In this document: positions 34,253 through 42,690 of the stretch, in pieces
Layout: each line of letters opens with the position of its first letter
Position numbering within the stretch: position 1 is the first letter of the stretch
Assembly (NCBI GenBank): GCA_016791265.1
Contig: JAEUMY010000022.1
Location: 124,001-188,000, forward strand
Length of the DNA stretch: 64,000 nucleotides
Source of the DNA: Betaproteobacteria bacterium
GTDB taxonomy: Bacteria > Pseudomonadota > Gammaproteobacteria > Burkholderiales > Usitatibacteraceae
Direction: 5' to 3'
The notes under the pieces: generated by a model
The model's input: only the letters and a program-made list of their open reading frames with translations
Told to the model about the DNA's origin: nothing
Databases searched by the model: none
Position numbers and translations under genes: made by a program

Positions 34253-34788
34253 GCAGCAGCCCTTTCTTCGAGGATGTCCTGACGCAGGCGCTTCCGCGCG
34301 CGGTGCAGCAGCACCCAGACATTGTCCGCACTCACCCCGAGAATGCGCTGGATGGTCGCAGTGGGCAACTCGTGGTGCTCGGCCAACAGCCAGGCGTCGC
34401 GCTGCTGCGCCGGCAGATTGCGCAGGGCCGCATGAACACGGGCCCGCGACTCCTGCGCGGTGAACATCGGCACCGGTTCTTCCGCAGAAGGCGCCGCGCG
34501 CTCCAGCCAGCCAGGCTGGGCTTCTTCCAGCTGATCGACGGAAATCAGCGTCGCCCGCCCCTGCTGGCGGCGGTGATCGGCGATCTTGAACAGGAGAATG
34601 GAAGTGAGCCAAGTTCGAAACGCCGACTCTCCGCGAAACGCCGCCCGGCTGCGCAGCGCCGCCAGCAATGTTTCCTGGACCAGATCCTCGATTTCGTCAT
34701 CGCTGCGCAGACGGCTCCGCGCGAAGGCCATGAGGTAGGCGCGATGCGTCTCGATGTTGGCGGGATGCTGCGCTGCCGCCGCATCCAT
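34249..34788 (-). CDS. ECF-type sigma factor
   Basis: A 179-residue sigma factor with region 2 (HRAYLMAFARSRLRSDDEIEDLVQETLLAALRSRAAFRGESAFRTWLTSILLFKIADHRR) and region 4 (ALRNLPAQQRDAWLLAEHHELPTATIQRILGVSADNVWVLLHRARKRLRQDIL). The ATG at 34788 overlaps the peroxiredoxin stop (TGATG) and its stop overlaps the radical SAM start, so all three are translationally coupled. No separate anti-sigma gene is adjacent; regulation may be by expression level or by the peroxiredoxin. Confidence 0.9.
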   Translation of the reverse strand: MDAAAAQHPANIETHRAYLMAFARSRLRSDDEIEDLVQETLLAALRSRAAFRGESAFRTWLTSILLFKIADHRRQQGRATLISVDQLEEAQPGWLERAAPSAEEPVPMFTAQESRARVHAALRNLPAQQRDAWLLAEHHELPTATIQRILGVSADNVWVLLHRARKRLRQDILEERAAA

Positions 34789-35324
34789 CACGCCGCCCCT
34801 GCCAGCTCGCCCCGTGCCGGATAGTCATTGGCGATGACGAAGTCCAGCGCCTGCAGCAGCTCATCAAAGTGCGGTCTGGCAAAGGGCATGGACTGTACGG
34901 CACTGTAATAGAGCGTGCCATCGGGCCGAACCAGAAAGAGGCCGGGCTCGGCAAACTGTGGCGGCTCTTCGACGCCGATCGAGGTGACACCTTTCGATGC
35001 GGAAACGAACAGACCCCACTGGCGCGAGAGCGCCAGCGACACGTCATGCCCGATCCGCAAGCCACCGCCGCCGACTTTCTTCGCCATGTCGGCCGCCCGA
35101 TCGGCCGTGTCCCCCGACAGCGCGATGACGGTCACGCCGCGCCGCTCGAACTCGGGCAGCAGCCGGACCAGCTCCGCCAGGTATTTGGCGCACACCGGAC
35201 AGTGCAAGCCTCGGTAGAAGACCAGCAAGGTGAATCGCCCGGGCGACTCGGCGTACAGGTCAAAGAGGCCGTGGGCCAGCGTAGGGACGACCACATTGGG
35301 CACCGGCAAACGGGGAATCAGCAC
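34788..35324 (-). CDS. Peroxiredoxin-like (AhpC/TSA) protein
   Basis: A 178-residue thioredoxin-fold peroxidase, first gene of the operon. The GTG start at 35324 has GGAG at six bases. The active-site segment FYRGLHCPVCAKYLAEL holds the peroxidatic Cys and a CPVC pair, with DGTLYYSAVQSMPFARP in the C-terminal half. It belongs to the peroxiredoxin-like group often divergent from AraC-type regulators, exactly as here (35431 on the other strand). Likely reduces a peroxide or senses redox state; the partner is not known. Confidence 0.88.
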   Translation of the reverse strand: MLIPRLPVPNVVVPTLAHGLFDLYAESPGRFTLLVFYRGLHCPVCAKYLAELVRLLPEFERRGVTVIALSGDTADRAADMAKKVGGGGLRIGHDVSLALSRQWGLFVSASKGVTSIGVEEPPQFAEPGLFLVRPDGTLYYSAVQSMPFARPHFDELLQALDFVIANDYPARGELAGAA

Positions 35325-35430
35325 GTGTCACTCCATCGTGGGTGGGTACAGCCTTGTGACCAGGATGGTGGCGCATTCGATGCATCAGGTAGCATGCTCA
35401 TCGTCTAGTAATCTTTGCCAATCGTCTCGC

Positions 35431-36279
35431 ATGGATGCGCTTTCCACGCTGTTTGACCGCTTTCCGCTCTCGGCCCGGCTCTTCTATGCGGGCGAAATCT
35501 GCAACACCGCCGACTTTCCGGCGTCCGCCGGTCATGGCCATTTGCACATCGTCAAGCGCGGCACGCTCAGCTTCGCCAGCGAACGAACCACGCTGCTCAC
35601 GGTGAACGAGCCGGCAGCACTATTCTTCCCGCAGCCGAGGGATCATCGACTGGTGCCGGTCCCCGGCGAGCCGGCGGAGGTGCTATGCGCGTCCGTGCAA
35701 CTGGGCGGCACCGCCAACAACCCGTTTCTCAAGGCGTTTCCCGATCTGCTCAATGTCTCGCTGGCCGAATCAGACACGTTGGCGAAGGGACTGGATCTGC
35801 TCATCGAAGAAGCGTTCGGCCACGGTCAGGGCCGGCAAGCCGCGCTGGACAGGCTGACGGAGTTTTGTCTCTTGCTCATGATGCGGCACGTCGTCGACCA
35901 GCGAAAAGTGGAAATGGGCGTGCTGGCCGGCCTGTCGGATGCGCGCATCGCCAAGGCCGTGATCGCCGTGCACGAAGACCCGCGACGCGCCTGGACGCTC
36001 GCCGCCATGGCCGAGATCGCCAACCTGTCGCGCGCCCGTTTTGCGGCGCGATTCAAGGAGACCACAGGCGTGACGCCGCTCGATTACCTGACCGACTGGC
36101 GCATCGGCCTCGCCCAGTCGCTGATGAAGCACGGCCGTCCACTCAAGCTGGTGGCCGAAGAAGTCGGCTATGCCTCCCCGGCGACCTTCTCGCGAATATT
36201 CGCGGCGAGAGTGGGCAAGCCACCCCGAGCCTGGCTGACCGCCCAGACAACAAGCGCTGATGGGGACCAGCCTGCATGA
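35431..36279 (+). CDS. AraC-family regulator with cupin-type sensor domain
   Basis: A 282-residue transcription factor. The N-terminal cupin-like domain (GHLHIVKRGTLSFASERTTLLTVNEPAALFFPQPRDHRLVPVP, ALFFPQP) binds a ligand or senses redox. The C-terminal AraC DNA-binding region has ARIAKAVIAVHEDPRRAWTLAAMAEIANLSRARFAARFKETTGVTPLDYLTDWRIGLAQSL and KLVAEEVGYASPATFSRIFAARVGKPPRAW. It is divergent from the peroxiredoxin operon with a 106-base shared region and probably controls it. The palindrome copy at 36192-36203 falls in the conserved second helix-turn-helix (SRIFAARVG). Confidence 0.92.
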   Translation: MDALSTLFDRFPLSARLFYAGEICNTADFPASAGHGHLHIVKRGTLSFASERTTLLTVNEPAALFFPQPRDHRLVPVPGEPAEVLCASVQLGGTANNPFLKAFPDLLNVSLAESDTLAKGLDLLIEEAFGHGQGRQAALDRLTEFCLLLMMRHVVDQRKVEMGVLAGLSDARIAKAVIAVHEDPRRAWTLAAMAEIANLSRARFAARFKETTGVTPLDYLTDWRIGLAQSLMKHGRPLKLVAEEVGYASPATFSRIFAARVGKPPRAWLTAQTTSADGDQPA

Positions 36280-36304
36280 GGCCGTCGCTGCACCCCGAAT
36301 CGCC

Positions 36305-37384
36305 TCAGGTGAAACGGTAGAAGTATTCCCAGTCCGCAAACGGATGATCGTGCGTCACATGATGGAATGCATGCAGGGCCAGTAGCGACTGACCCACGCG
36401 CAGCGCCTCGCAGCGATTCAGCCGCCCATGCTTGCGCAGCCAGACGGCGGCTTCGCTCCCGGTGAAACATGCCGGGTAGCGTTTTCCCAGATAGGTCCGG
36501 TCCTTGACCGGAAAGCCCGCCTCGCCTCTTGCCGCATCCAGCAGTGCGGCCAGATCGGCACGCTCGGTGTTCTCCGTCGGCGGTGAAAAGCGGAAGAACA
36601 GATCTTCATCGGCGAAGACATGGTCGCCCGCCACGTGATGCAGATAGCCCAGATGCTGCAGCGCCTGCCCGAGTGCCACGGCCGACCCGCGCGATGCGCC
36701 GGTGATGGCGCACAGCGCGTCGACACCCTCGGATGCCACCAGACACTCGGGATAGGATTTCAGGCGGAAGCTGCGGTCGGCGACGTTGAAGCCGCGCGGA
36801 CCTTTCAGTTCATCCAGCAGTGTCTTCAGCGTGAACCCTCGTCCCGGCAGCTTGGCCAGCGCCAACTGGGCGTCGTCCAGCGCGCCGGAAAGTTCATGGT
36901 CCTGCGCGATGACTTTCAGATAAGGCTCGAGGTCCGCAGGATCCAGATCGGTGACCGGCACGCCCAGCACGCAGGCCTGCACGGGCAGCAGGGTTTCCTT
37001 CATCCGATGGCGTGACAGCGCGGGAAACGCCCCCAGCGCGCCATGCTGCTTCAAGAGAATTTCCTGCGCCGCGCTGAGTTGGAGACATTCGTCCGCCAGC
37101 GCGACAATGCCCAATGCCGGTTGGCTTGCCTGCAGGCGCTGGATGACAGTGCCGGGCCCCTCGCCTTGCGCAGCGAGCGTCGCCACATCGGCGACCAGCA
37201 CCGACCGCTCGTGGTGCGCGTAACGCAGTCGCGTGAGTTCATCCTCCAGTCCAGCGTCGGGTGAGGCGACATACGCATGCGCACCGGACGCGATCGCCAG
37301 TGCCCGGATCAGATTGGCCTGCGCCGGATCTCGTGCGGCGATGATGAGTGATGTGTCGGAACGTTTCAGTCGTGGGTTGGGCAT
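36305..37384 (-). CDS. Tandem DEP-domain protein with receiver-like N-terminus
   Basis: A 359-residue protein; the ATG has GGAG five bases upstream. Two C-terminal segments read as DEP domains: 198-266 (GFNVADRSFRLKSYPECLVASEGVDALC, GYLHHVAGDHVFADEDLFFRF) and 289-358 (AGFPVKDRTYLGKRYPACFTGSEAAVWLRK, FHHVTHDHPFADWEYFYRF). The N-terminal 125 residues have a receiver-like alternating pattern (SLIIAARDPAQANLIRALAIASGA, SVLVADVATL, PALGIVALADE), without a clear phosphoacceptor acidic set. DEP domains are mostly known from eukaryotic signalling proteins but occur in some bacteria. Possibly a membrane- or protein-binding signalling adaptor. Confidence 0.75.
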   Translation of the reverse strand: MPNPRLKRSDTSLIIAARDPAQANLIRALAIASGAHAYVASPDAGLEDELTRLRYAHHERSVLVADVATLAAQGEGPGTVIQRLQASQPALGIVALADECLQLSAAQEILLKQHGALGAFPALSRHRMKETLLPVQACVLGVPVTDLDPADLEPYLKVIAQDHELSGALDDAQLALAKLPGRGFTLKTLLDELKGPRGFNVADRSFRLKSYPECLVASEGVDALCAITGASRGSAVALGQALQHLGYLHHVAGDHVFADEDLFFRFSPPTENTERADLAALLDAARGEAGFPVKDRTYLGKRYPACFTGSEAAVWLRKHGRLNRCEALRVGQSLLALHAFHHVTHDHPFADWEYFYRFT

Positions 37385-37446
37385 GCAGGCTCCAGGCGGA
37401 TCGGTTCCGACTTGGGTCGGTCGATCCGCCAGAACCTTTCACCGCG

Positions 37447-39117
37447 TCAACCCGGGATGGCCATCTCGCGCGTCTTGGAAGACCGCACCGTCAAGACATT
37501 CGGCGGCGCCGCAAACGTCTCCGGCGTCGACACGTCCCAGAACACCTTGAACACCGGGTGTGACGGTACGCTGTCCAGCAGCTCACCCGGCTTCAGCCAT
37601 TGATAGAGCGCGGAGAGCGAGCGCACTTCGGTGGATGAAATGCGGCGGATGACATGTTCCGGCCCGACTTCGGACGGATGCGACAAGCCTGCCGCACCCA
37701 GCAACTCCTTCAACGCCTTCAACGTGTTCTGATGGAACTGGAACACGCGCTCCGCCTTGTCCGGCACGACCAGCGCGCGCATGCGCACGGGATCCTGGGT
37801 GGTGACGCCGGTGGGACAGTGGCCGGTGTGGCAGGACTGCGCCTGAATGCAGCCCAGCGCGAACATGAACCCGCGCGCCGAGTTGCACCAGTCCGCTCCC
37901 AATGCCAAGGCCCGCGCCATGTCGAAGGCGGTGACGATCTTGCCGGAGGCGCCGATGCGGATCTTGTCGCGCAGGCCCACGCCGACCAGCGTGTTGTGCA
38001 CCAGCATCAGGCCTTCGCGGAGCGGCGCGCCGACGTGATCGGTGAACTCCAGCGGGGCAGCCCCCGTGCCACCTTCGCCGCCATCGACGACGATGAAGTC
38101 GGGCGTGATGCCGGTCTTCAGCATGGCCTTCACGATGGCGAACCACTCCCACGGATGACCAATCGCCAACTTGAAACCCACCGGCTTGCCGCCGGAGAGA
38201 TCGCGCAGGGTCTGGATGAATTGCATCATCTCGATAGGGGTGGAGAACGCCGAATGCCGCGCGGGTGAGACACAATCCACCCCTTCCGGCACGCCGCGCG
38301 CGATGGCGATTTCGCCGGTGACCTTGGCGCCGGGCAGCACGCCGCCGTGGCCGGGCTTGGCGCCCTGCGACATCTTCAACTCGATCATCTTCACTTGGTC
38401 GGACTTCGCGTTCTCGGCGAATTTTTCCGCGCTGAACGTACCGTCCGGATTGCGGCAGCCGAAATAGCCCGAGCCGATCTCCCACACGAGATCGCCGCCA
38501 CGCTCGCGGTGCCACTTGGAGATCGAGCCTTCGCCGGTGTCGTGGAAAAACTTGCCTCGCTTCGCCCCGTCGTTCAACGCGAGGATGGCGTTGGCCGACA
38601 GTGCGCCGAAGCTCATGGCCGAGATGTTGAACACGCTGGCCGCGTAAGGTTGTTTGCACGCCGGCCCACCCACGGTGACACGGAAGTCGTGGCTCTTGAG
38701 ATCGAGCGGCGCGATGCTGTGGTTGATCCACTCGTAATGCGGTTCATACACGTCGGCCTGCGTGCCAAACGGGCGCTTGTCCACCGCATTCTTGGCGCGC
38801 TGGTAGACGATGGAGCGCTGCGACCGCGAGAACGGCAGCTCGTCCGTGTCCGCTTCCAGAAAGTACTGGCGGATTTCCGGGCGGATGAATTCGAAGAAAA
38901 AGCGGAAATGCGCGAGCACCGGATAGTTGCGGCGGATGGCTTGGCGTGTCTGGCTGAAATCGATCAGCCCGATCAGCCACAGCACGGCGAAGACAAGCGC
39001 CGGCCAGGCGAAGTGGAGCGATTGCGGGATCAGCGCGAAACACAGCACCGCGGCGAGTCCGCATGCGGTCCAGGCCCAGTAGCGCTGCGGGATGATGCGA
39101 TCGAGCAAGGCGGTCAT
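37447..39117 (-). CDS. FMN-binding glutamate synthase-family protein
   Basis: A 556-residue protein related to the FMN/Fe-S synthase domain of glutamate synthase. It is anchored by N-terminal hydrophobic helices (YWAWTACGLAAVLCFALIPQSLHFAWPALVFAVLWLIGLIDF). Core motifs: ISAMSFGALSANAILALNDGAKRG, the KPGHGGVLPGAKVTGEIA region, VVDGGEGGTGAAPLEFTDHVG (FMN phosphate site), RDKIRIGASGKIVTAFDMARALALGADWCNSARGFMFALGC and CHTGHCPTGVTTQDP (Cys cluster). The glutaminase domain is absent, so ammonia or another donor is used, or the role differs. The ATG at 39117 is used, with GGAGGAGG eleven bases upstream. Confidence 0.9.
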   Translation of the reverse strand: MTALLDRIIPQRYWAWTACGLAAVLCFALIPQSLHFAWPALVFAVLWLIGLIDFSQTRQAIRRNYPVLAHFRFFFEFIRPEIRQYFLEADTDELPFSRSQRSIVYQRAKNAVDKRPFGTQADVYEPHYEWINHSIAPLDLKSHDFRVTVGGPACKQPYAASVFNISAMSFGALSANAILALNDGAKRGKFFHDTGEGSISKWHRERGGDLVWEIGSGYFGCRNPDGTFSAEKFAENAKSDQVKMIELKMSQGAKPGHGGVLPGAKVTGEIAIARGVPEGVDCVSPARHSAFSTPIEMMQFIQTLRDLSGGKPVGFKLAIGHPWEWFAIVKAMLKTGITPDFIVVDGGEGGTGAAPLEFTDHVGAPLREGLMLVHNTLVGVGLRDKIRIGASGKIVTAFDMARALALGADWCNSARGFMFALGCIQAQSCHTGHCPTGVTTQDPVRMRALVVPDKAERVFQFHQNTLKALKELLGAAGLSHPSEVGPEHVIRRISSTEVRSLSALYQWLKPGELLDSVPSHPVFKVFWDVSTPETFAAPPNVLTVRSSKTREMAIPG

Positions 39118-39411
39118 GTTGTTGTAATCCTCCTCCGGTGGGGGCACTCATTGGCCGCCTTGCTTCAAATGAGCGAGCGGTCTTCTCGCTGATGATGCGA
39201 CACCTGTCACCGAGTTGTCCACGGTTATGGGGGATTGCCGTCAAGCCTCTAGTACTTGTTGCCGCGCTCGTTGTTGCCTTCGCCTTTCTTCTTGCCGTTG
39301 CTCTCGCGCGCTCCATCCACGCAACGCGCAGGCAAGGCAAAACACTCCGCGCCGGGAAGTCGCCCGACATGGCCAGCTTCCAGCAGAATGGCCCTGTCCT
39401 TTCACCGCTGG

Positions 39412-39837
39412 TCATGTTCGACGCCATCGATCTCCGGGCATCACCACATACTCCAGCCAGACCTGTTTCCATGGAATGACGAACGGCACCAGCACCACGC
39501 CCATCATGCATGCGAAAAAGGTCTCCGAGGCGTACTCATCCAGCCCCGGCCCCAGGGCCATCGGCAGCGCGAACGCGAGCAGCCAAATCAGCTTCCACAA
39601 AAGCTCAAAGAGCAAAAGCGGGATCATCTTCAAGGGGTATCGCAAGCCAAGAAGCGCCAGCACCGCCAGCGCGCCCAGGAGTGAACGGATGACGGTCCTG
39701 GCATCGGCGGACAATTCCGGCGGCGCGACGATAAGCGGCCAGAAAGAGATGCCGAGACCGACCGCGATGAGCAGATGCATGGCGCGCAACAGATGAAGCC
39801 TGAACAGTCCAGGCGGCGGATGGGGTGGCAGGTGCAT
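39412..39837 (-). CDS. Hypothetical four-helix membrane protein
   Basis: A 141-residue protein; the ATG at 39837 follows GGAGG by five bases. Four predicted transmembrane helices: LLRAMHLLIAVGLGISFWPLI, SLLGALAVLALLGLRYPLK, LLLFELLWKLIWLLAFALPMAL and FFACMMGVVLVPFVIPWKQVWLEYVV. It ends in a charged tail (MPGDRWRRT). No family is recognised. The region between it and the glutamate synthase-like gene (39118-39411) holds no gene I can support. Confidence 0.75.
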   Translation of the reverse strand: MHLPPHPPPGLFRLHLLRAMHLLIAVGLGISFWPLIVAPPELSADARTVIRSLLGALAVLALLGLRYPLKMIPLLLFELLWKLIWLLAFALPMALGPGLDEYASETFFACMMGVVLVPFVIPWKQVWLEYVVMPGDRWRRT

Positions 39838-40059
39838 GGGGCCTCCACAGAGTGAATCAACGCCGCCGAGGATGCACCGAAGCTCGGCGGCCGGCGAACA
39901 GTTTCCGATGAACGCAGGCTCAGCGGGCGTGGGCGACGGCTCGGAACGATGACTCGAAAGGTCCAGGCCGCGGCACGCCGTAAACGCGGCCGCCAGGGCG
40001 GTGCGCGCAGTCTGTACTGCTACACTCGCGGCCAGACACATTCTCAGGAGTCGCAAACC

Positions 40060-40566
40060 ATGACCGTATCGCTCTACCGCATCACCGCGCCCGCCTTCGA
40101 ACACACGCTGGGCTGCCTCAAAGACATCCTGCGCAAAGCGGAAGATCACGCCGCGGCGAAGAAGATCGACCCATCGGTGTTCCTCAACGCACGGCTCTAT
40201 CCCGACATGTTCACCCTGACCCGGCAAGTGCAGATCGCCACCGATGTCGCCAAGGGTGCCTGCGCCCGCATCACCGGCCAGGAGATTCCCAAGTACGAGG
40301 ACAACGAAACCTCATTCGCCGAGTTGCAGGCGCGCATCAACATGACGCTGGCCTACATCGGCAGCTTCGAGGCCAAGGACATCGACGGGCAGGAAGAGCG
40401 TGACATCGTCATCACGCCCGGCGGCGTGGAGCGCAAGTTCAAGGGCGAGCGCTACATCGTCCACTGGGCCATCCCCAACTTCTACTTCCATGTGATGGCG
40501 GCGTATTGCATCCTGCGCGAGAACGGGGTGGAGGTGGGGAAGATGGATTTTTTGGGGAAGGTTTGA
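40060..40566 (+). CDS. DUF1993 protein
   Basis: A 168-residue cytosolic protein; CAGGAG lies nine bases before the ATG at 40060. The DUF1993 pattern is clear: SLYRITAPAFEHTLGCLKDILRKAEDHAAAKKIDPSVFLNARLYPDMFTLTRQVQIATDVAKGACARITGQEIPKYEDNETSFAELQARI, and HWAIPNFYFHVMAAYCILRENGVEVGKMDFLG. It is a DinB-like helical bundle family of unknown function, widespread in Proteobacteria. Confidence 0.92.
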   Translation: MTVSLYRITAPAFEHTLGCLKDILRKAEDHAAAKKIDPSVFLNARLYPDMFTLTRQVQIATDVAKGACARITGQEIPKYEDNETSFAELQARINMTLAYIGSFEAKDIDGQEERDIVITPGGVERKFKGERYIVHWAIPNFYFHVMAAYCILRENGVEVGKMDFLGKV

Positions 40567-40609
40567 GATTAATCGTCGGCGCATCAGGTTCTCAAATTTC
40601 AGTACCCCA

Positions 40610-40954
40610 ATGTTCAACGTTGAACTAGAGTCCTATCTTGTCGCGTGGGCGGCAATCGGTTTGACTGTTTGGGTCGGACACGCTGACTCGGCTCCAGTCC
40701 AGTCATCCAAACTACAAAATAGCCAGTGGCTATTGGCAGCTACAACCTATATTGGCATGGGTGCCTGGATGCTCTGGAGCAATCGGATTCCATTGCCATT
40801 TCGGCCACGTCACGCTCCAGAATTGTTGGTGGGTGGTTTTCGAGAGTTTCCCACTATGTACATGTTGCTGATTGCGTTCATGTTGGGAATGGCGGTGTTT
40901 TGTGTTCGCAGATTTCTTGGCAAATCAGACGAGAGAGATGACCTGCCGCCTTAA
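40610..40954 (+). CDS. Small hypothetical membrane protein, atypically low GC
   Basis: A 114-residue frame with about three hydrophobic stretches (YLVAWAAIGLTVWVG, WLLAATTYIGMGAWMLW, MYMLLIAFMLGMAVFCVRRFLG). Base composition is visibly less GC-rich than its neighbours, with A/T in many third positions. No strong ribosome site precedes the ATG. No family is recognised. It may be a recently acquired or poorly expressed gene; coding status is moderately likely. Confidence 0.5.
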   Translation: MFNVELESYLVAWAAIGLTVWVGHADSAPVQSSKLQNSQWLLAATTYIGMGAWMLWSNRIPLPFRPRHAPELLVGGFREFPTMYMLLIAFMLGMAVFCVRRFLGKSDERDDLPP

Positions 40955-40961
40955 GCGCCGC

Positions 40962-42563
40962 TTAAGAACTGCACGACAACGCCGAACACCCCGCCTTGTG
41001 CCGCGCCCATTCGGGACGGCGCGCGTATAGACCCTCGAATTCCGGCTGCTCGTCATAGGGCAGCCGGATCATGCGCATCAGGCGCTTCAACACCGAATCA
41101 TCCCCGGCCGCGAGCGCATCAATGGCCTGCTGCGCGAGGTAATTACGCGGGACGTACTTGGGATTGACCGCGTTCATGGCCGCGATGCGCTCGGCCGCGG
41201 GACGACCTTCGACGCGAATGCGCGCGGCCCACTCGCCGAGCCATGTGGCGAGCGCCTCATGCTGCGCCACCGATAGCTCTGCATAGAGCGCGGGCAGCAC
41301 CGGGGCATTGCGAATATTCGCATCCAGATCAGCGGTCGTTGAAACCCTCGCCAGCTCGCGGAAGAAAATCGTGAAATCCGTTTCCACCTGCGTGAGCACG
41401 TCGGCCATGCGCGTGACAAACGCCGCGTCGTCGGGCATGGCGAGGCCAGACAAGCCCAGCTTGGCCGCGAGCATGTCCTTGGCCACCGTGTCGAATGTGC
41501 GCTCATAGGCCGCAAGTCCCTGGTTCAACGCGTCCGGGTCCTCGATGACCTGCGTGAGCGCGTTGGCCAGCCGCACCAGATTCCAGTGCGCGATGGCCGG
41601 CTGCCGGCCGTAGGCATAGCGGCGACCTTCCGCATCCGTGGTGTTGGGCGTCCAGTCGAAGTCCACGCCTTCCAGCCAGCCATAGGGGCCGTAGTCGATG
41701 GTGAGGCCGAGAATGGACATGTTGTCCGTGTTCATCACGCCATGCACGAAGCCGACCCGCATCCAGTGCGCGACCATCATCGCGGTGCGATGGCAGATTT
41801 CCTCGAACCAGGCGGCGTAGCGTGATTCACCCTGCAAGTCCGCGAGATGCGGGTAGTGCGTCGTGATGACCCAATCCGCCAGACGCTTCGCAGTCTCCGG
41901 TTCCTTGTGCGCGAGGAAGATTTCAAAGTTGCCGAAGCGGATGAAGGTCGGCGCGACTCGGCACACCACCGCGCCCGGCTCGGTCGCGGGATTGCCGTCG
42001 TAGAACATGTCGCGCCACACCTCTTCGCCCGTGCCGACCAGCGACAGCGCGCGCGTGGTCGGCACGCCGAGGTGGTGCATGGCTTCCGAGCAGAGGAACT
42101 CGCGCACCGATGACCGCAGCACCGCGCGGCCATCCGCCGTGCGGGAGTACGGCGTGCGACCGGCGCCCTTCAGCTGCAATTCAAATCGCCGCCGATTCGG
42201 CGTGATGAGTTCGCCCAGCGTGATGGCGCGGCCGTCGCCCAACTGCCCGGCCCAGTTGCCGAACTGATGGCCACCATAGCGCGCGGCATAGGGCGCCATG
42301 CCTTCGGCCAGCGCATTGCCCCCCAGTATCGCCGTGTCGCCTTGCGTCGGCGCAGACAGACCCAGCAGCGATGCGACATCTTCAGACCAGGCCAGAAGCG
42401 CCGGGGCCTTCACTGGCGTCGGCATGACGGGCGTGAACGCGGCATGGCGCACCTGTCGGGGCACGTTGTCGGTGAGCGGGTCGGCAGGCAAATCCCGGAC
42501 AAGGGAGTTGTCAAACTTCGCGGCAGTCAGTGGCGTCAGAACCTCACCCACACTCTTCTCCAT
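40962..42563 (-). CDS. selO: SelO (YdiU) protein adenylyltransferase
   Basis: A 533-residue pseudokinase that transfers AMP to proteins. Motifs: [27 protein letters not shown], the ATP-site [87 protein letters not shown], and a C-terminal CSALSCSS matching the Cys-rich end where eukaryotic SelO has selenocysteine. The ATG at 42563 gives a protein slightly longer than E. coli YdiU. A palindrome copy at 41310-41321 is read as ANIR ([15 protein letters not shown]), in a variable loop. It follows the osmoprotectant transporter on the same strand. Confidence 0.95.
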   Translation of the reverse strand: MEKSVGEVLTPLTAAKFDNSLVRDLPADPLTDNVPRQVRHAAFTPVMPTPVKAPALLAWSEDVASLLGLSAPTQGDTAILGGNALAEGMAPYAARYGGHQFGNWAGQLGDGRAITLGELITPNRRRFELQLKGAGRTPYSRTADGRAVLRSSVREFLCSEAMHHLGVPTTRALSLVGTGEEVWRDMFYDGNPATEPGAVVCRVAPTFIRFGNFEIFLAHKEPETAKRLADWVITTHYPHLADLQGESRYAAWFEEICHRTAMMVAHWMRVGFVHGVMNTDNMSILGLTIDYGPYGWLEGVDFDWTPNTTDAEGRRYAYGRQPAIAHWNLVRLANALTQVIEDPDALNQGLAAYERTFDTVAKDMLAAKLGLSGLAMPDDAAFVTRMADVLTQVETDFTIFFRELARVSTTADLDANIRNAPVLPALYAELSVAQHEALATWLGEWAARIRVEGRPAAERIAAMNAVNPKYVPRNYLAQQAIDALAAGDDSVLKRLMRMIRLPYDEQPEFEGLYARRPEWARHKAGCSALSCSS

Positions 42564-42690
42564 TCTCAATGTCCGCAGATGGAAGGGCCTTGTACCCGCG
42601 GACAATCCGTCGCACCAATATTCGAAAACATGGCGCCGCTCCTTTGCGATGCGCCGGCTGGCCGCGATGAGGTTGATATGCCGGAAACGT

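Noticed and set aside
39138..39479. 113-codon plus-strand frame with a hydrophobic segment
   Set aside because: Overlaps the end of a better-supported minus-strand membrane gene and lacks a ribosome site.
42611..42624. CACCAATATTCGAA upstream of selO
   Set aside because: Several mismatches to the palindrome; not counted.
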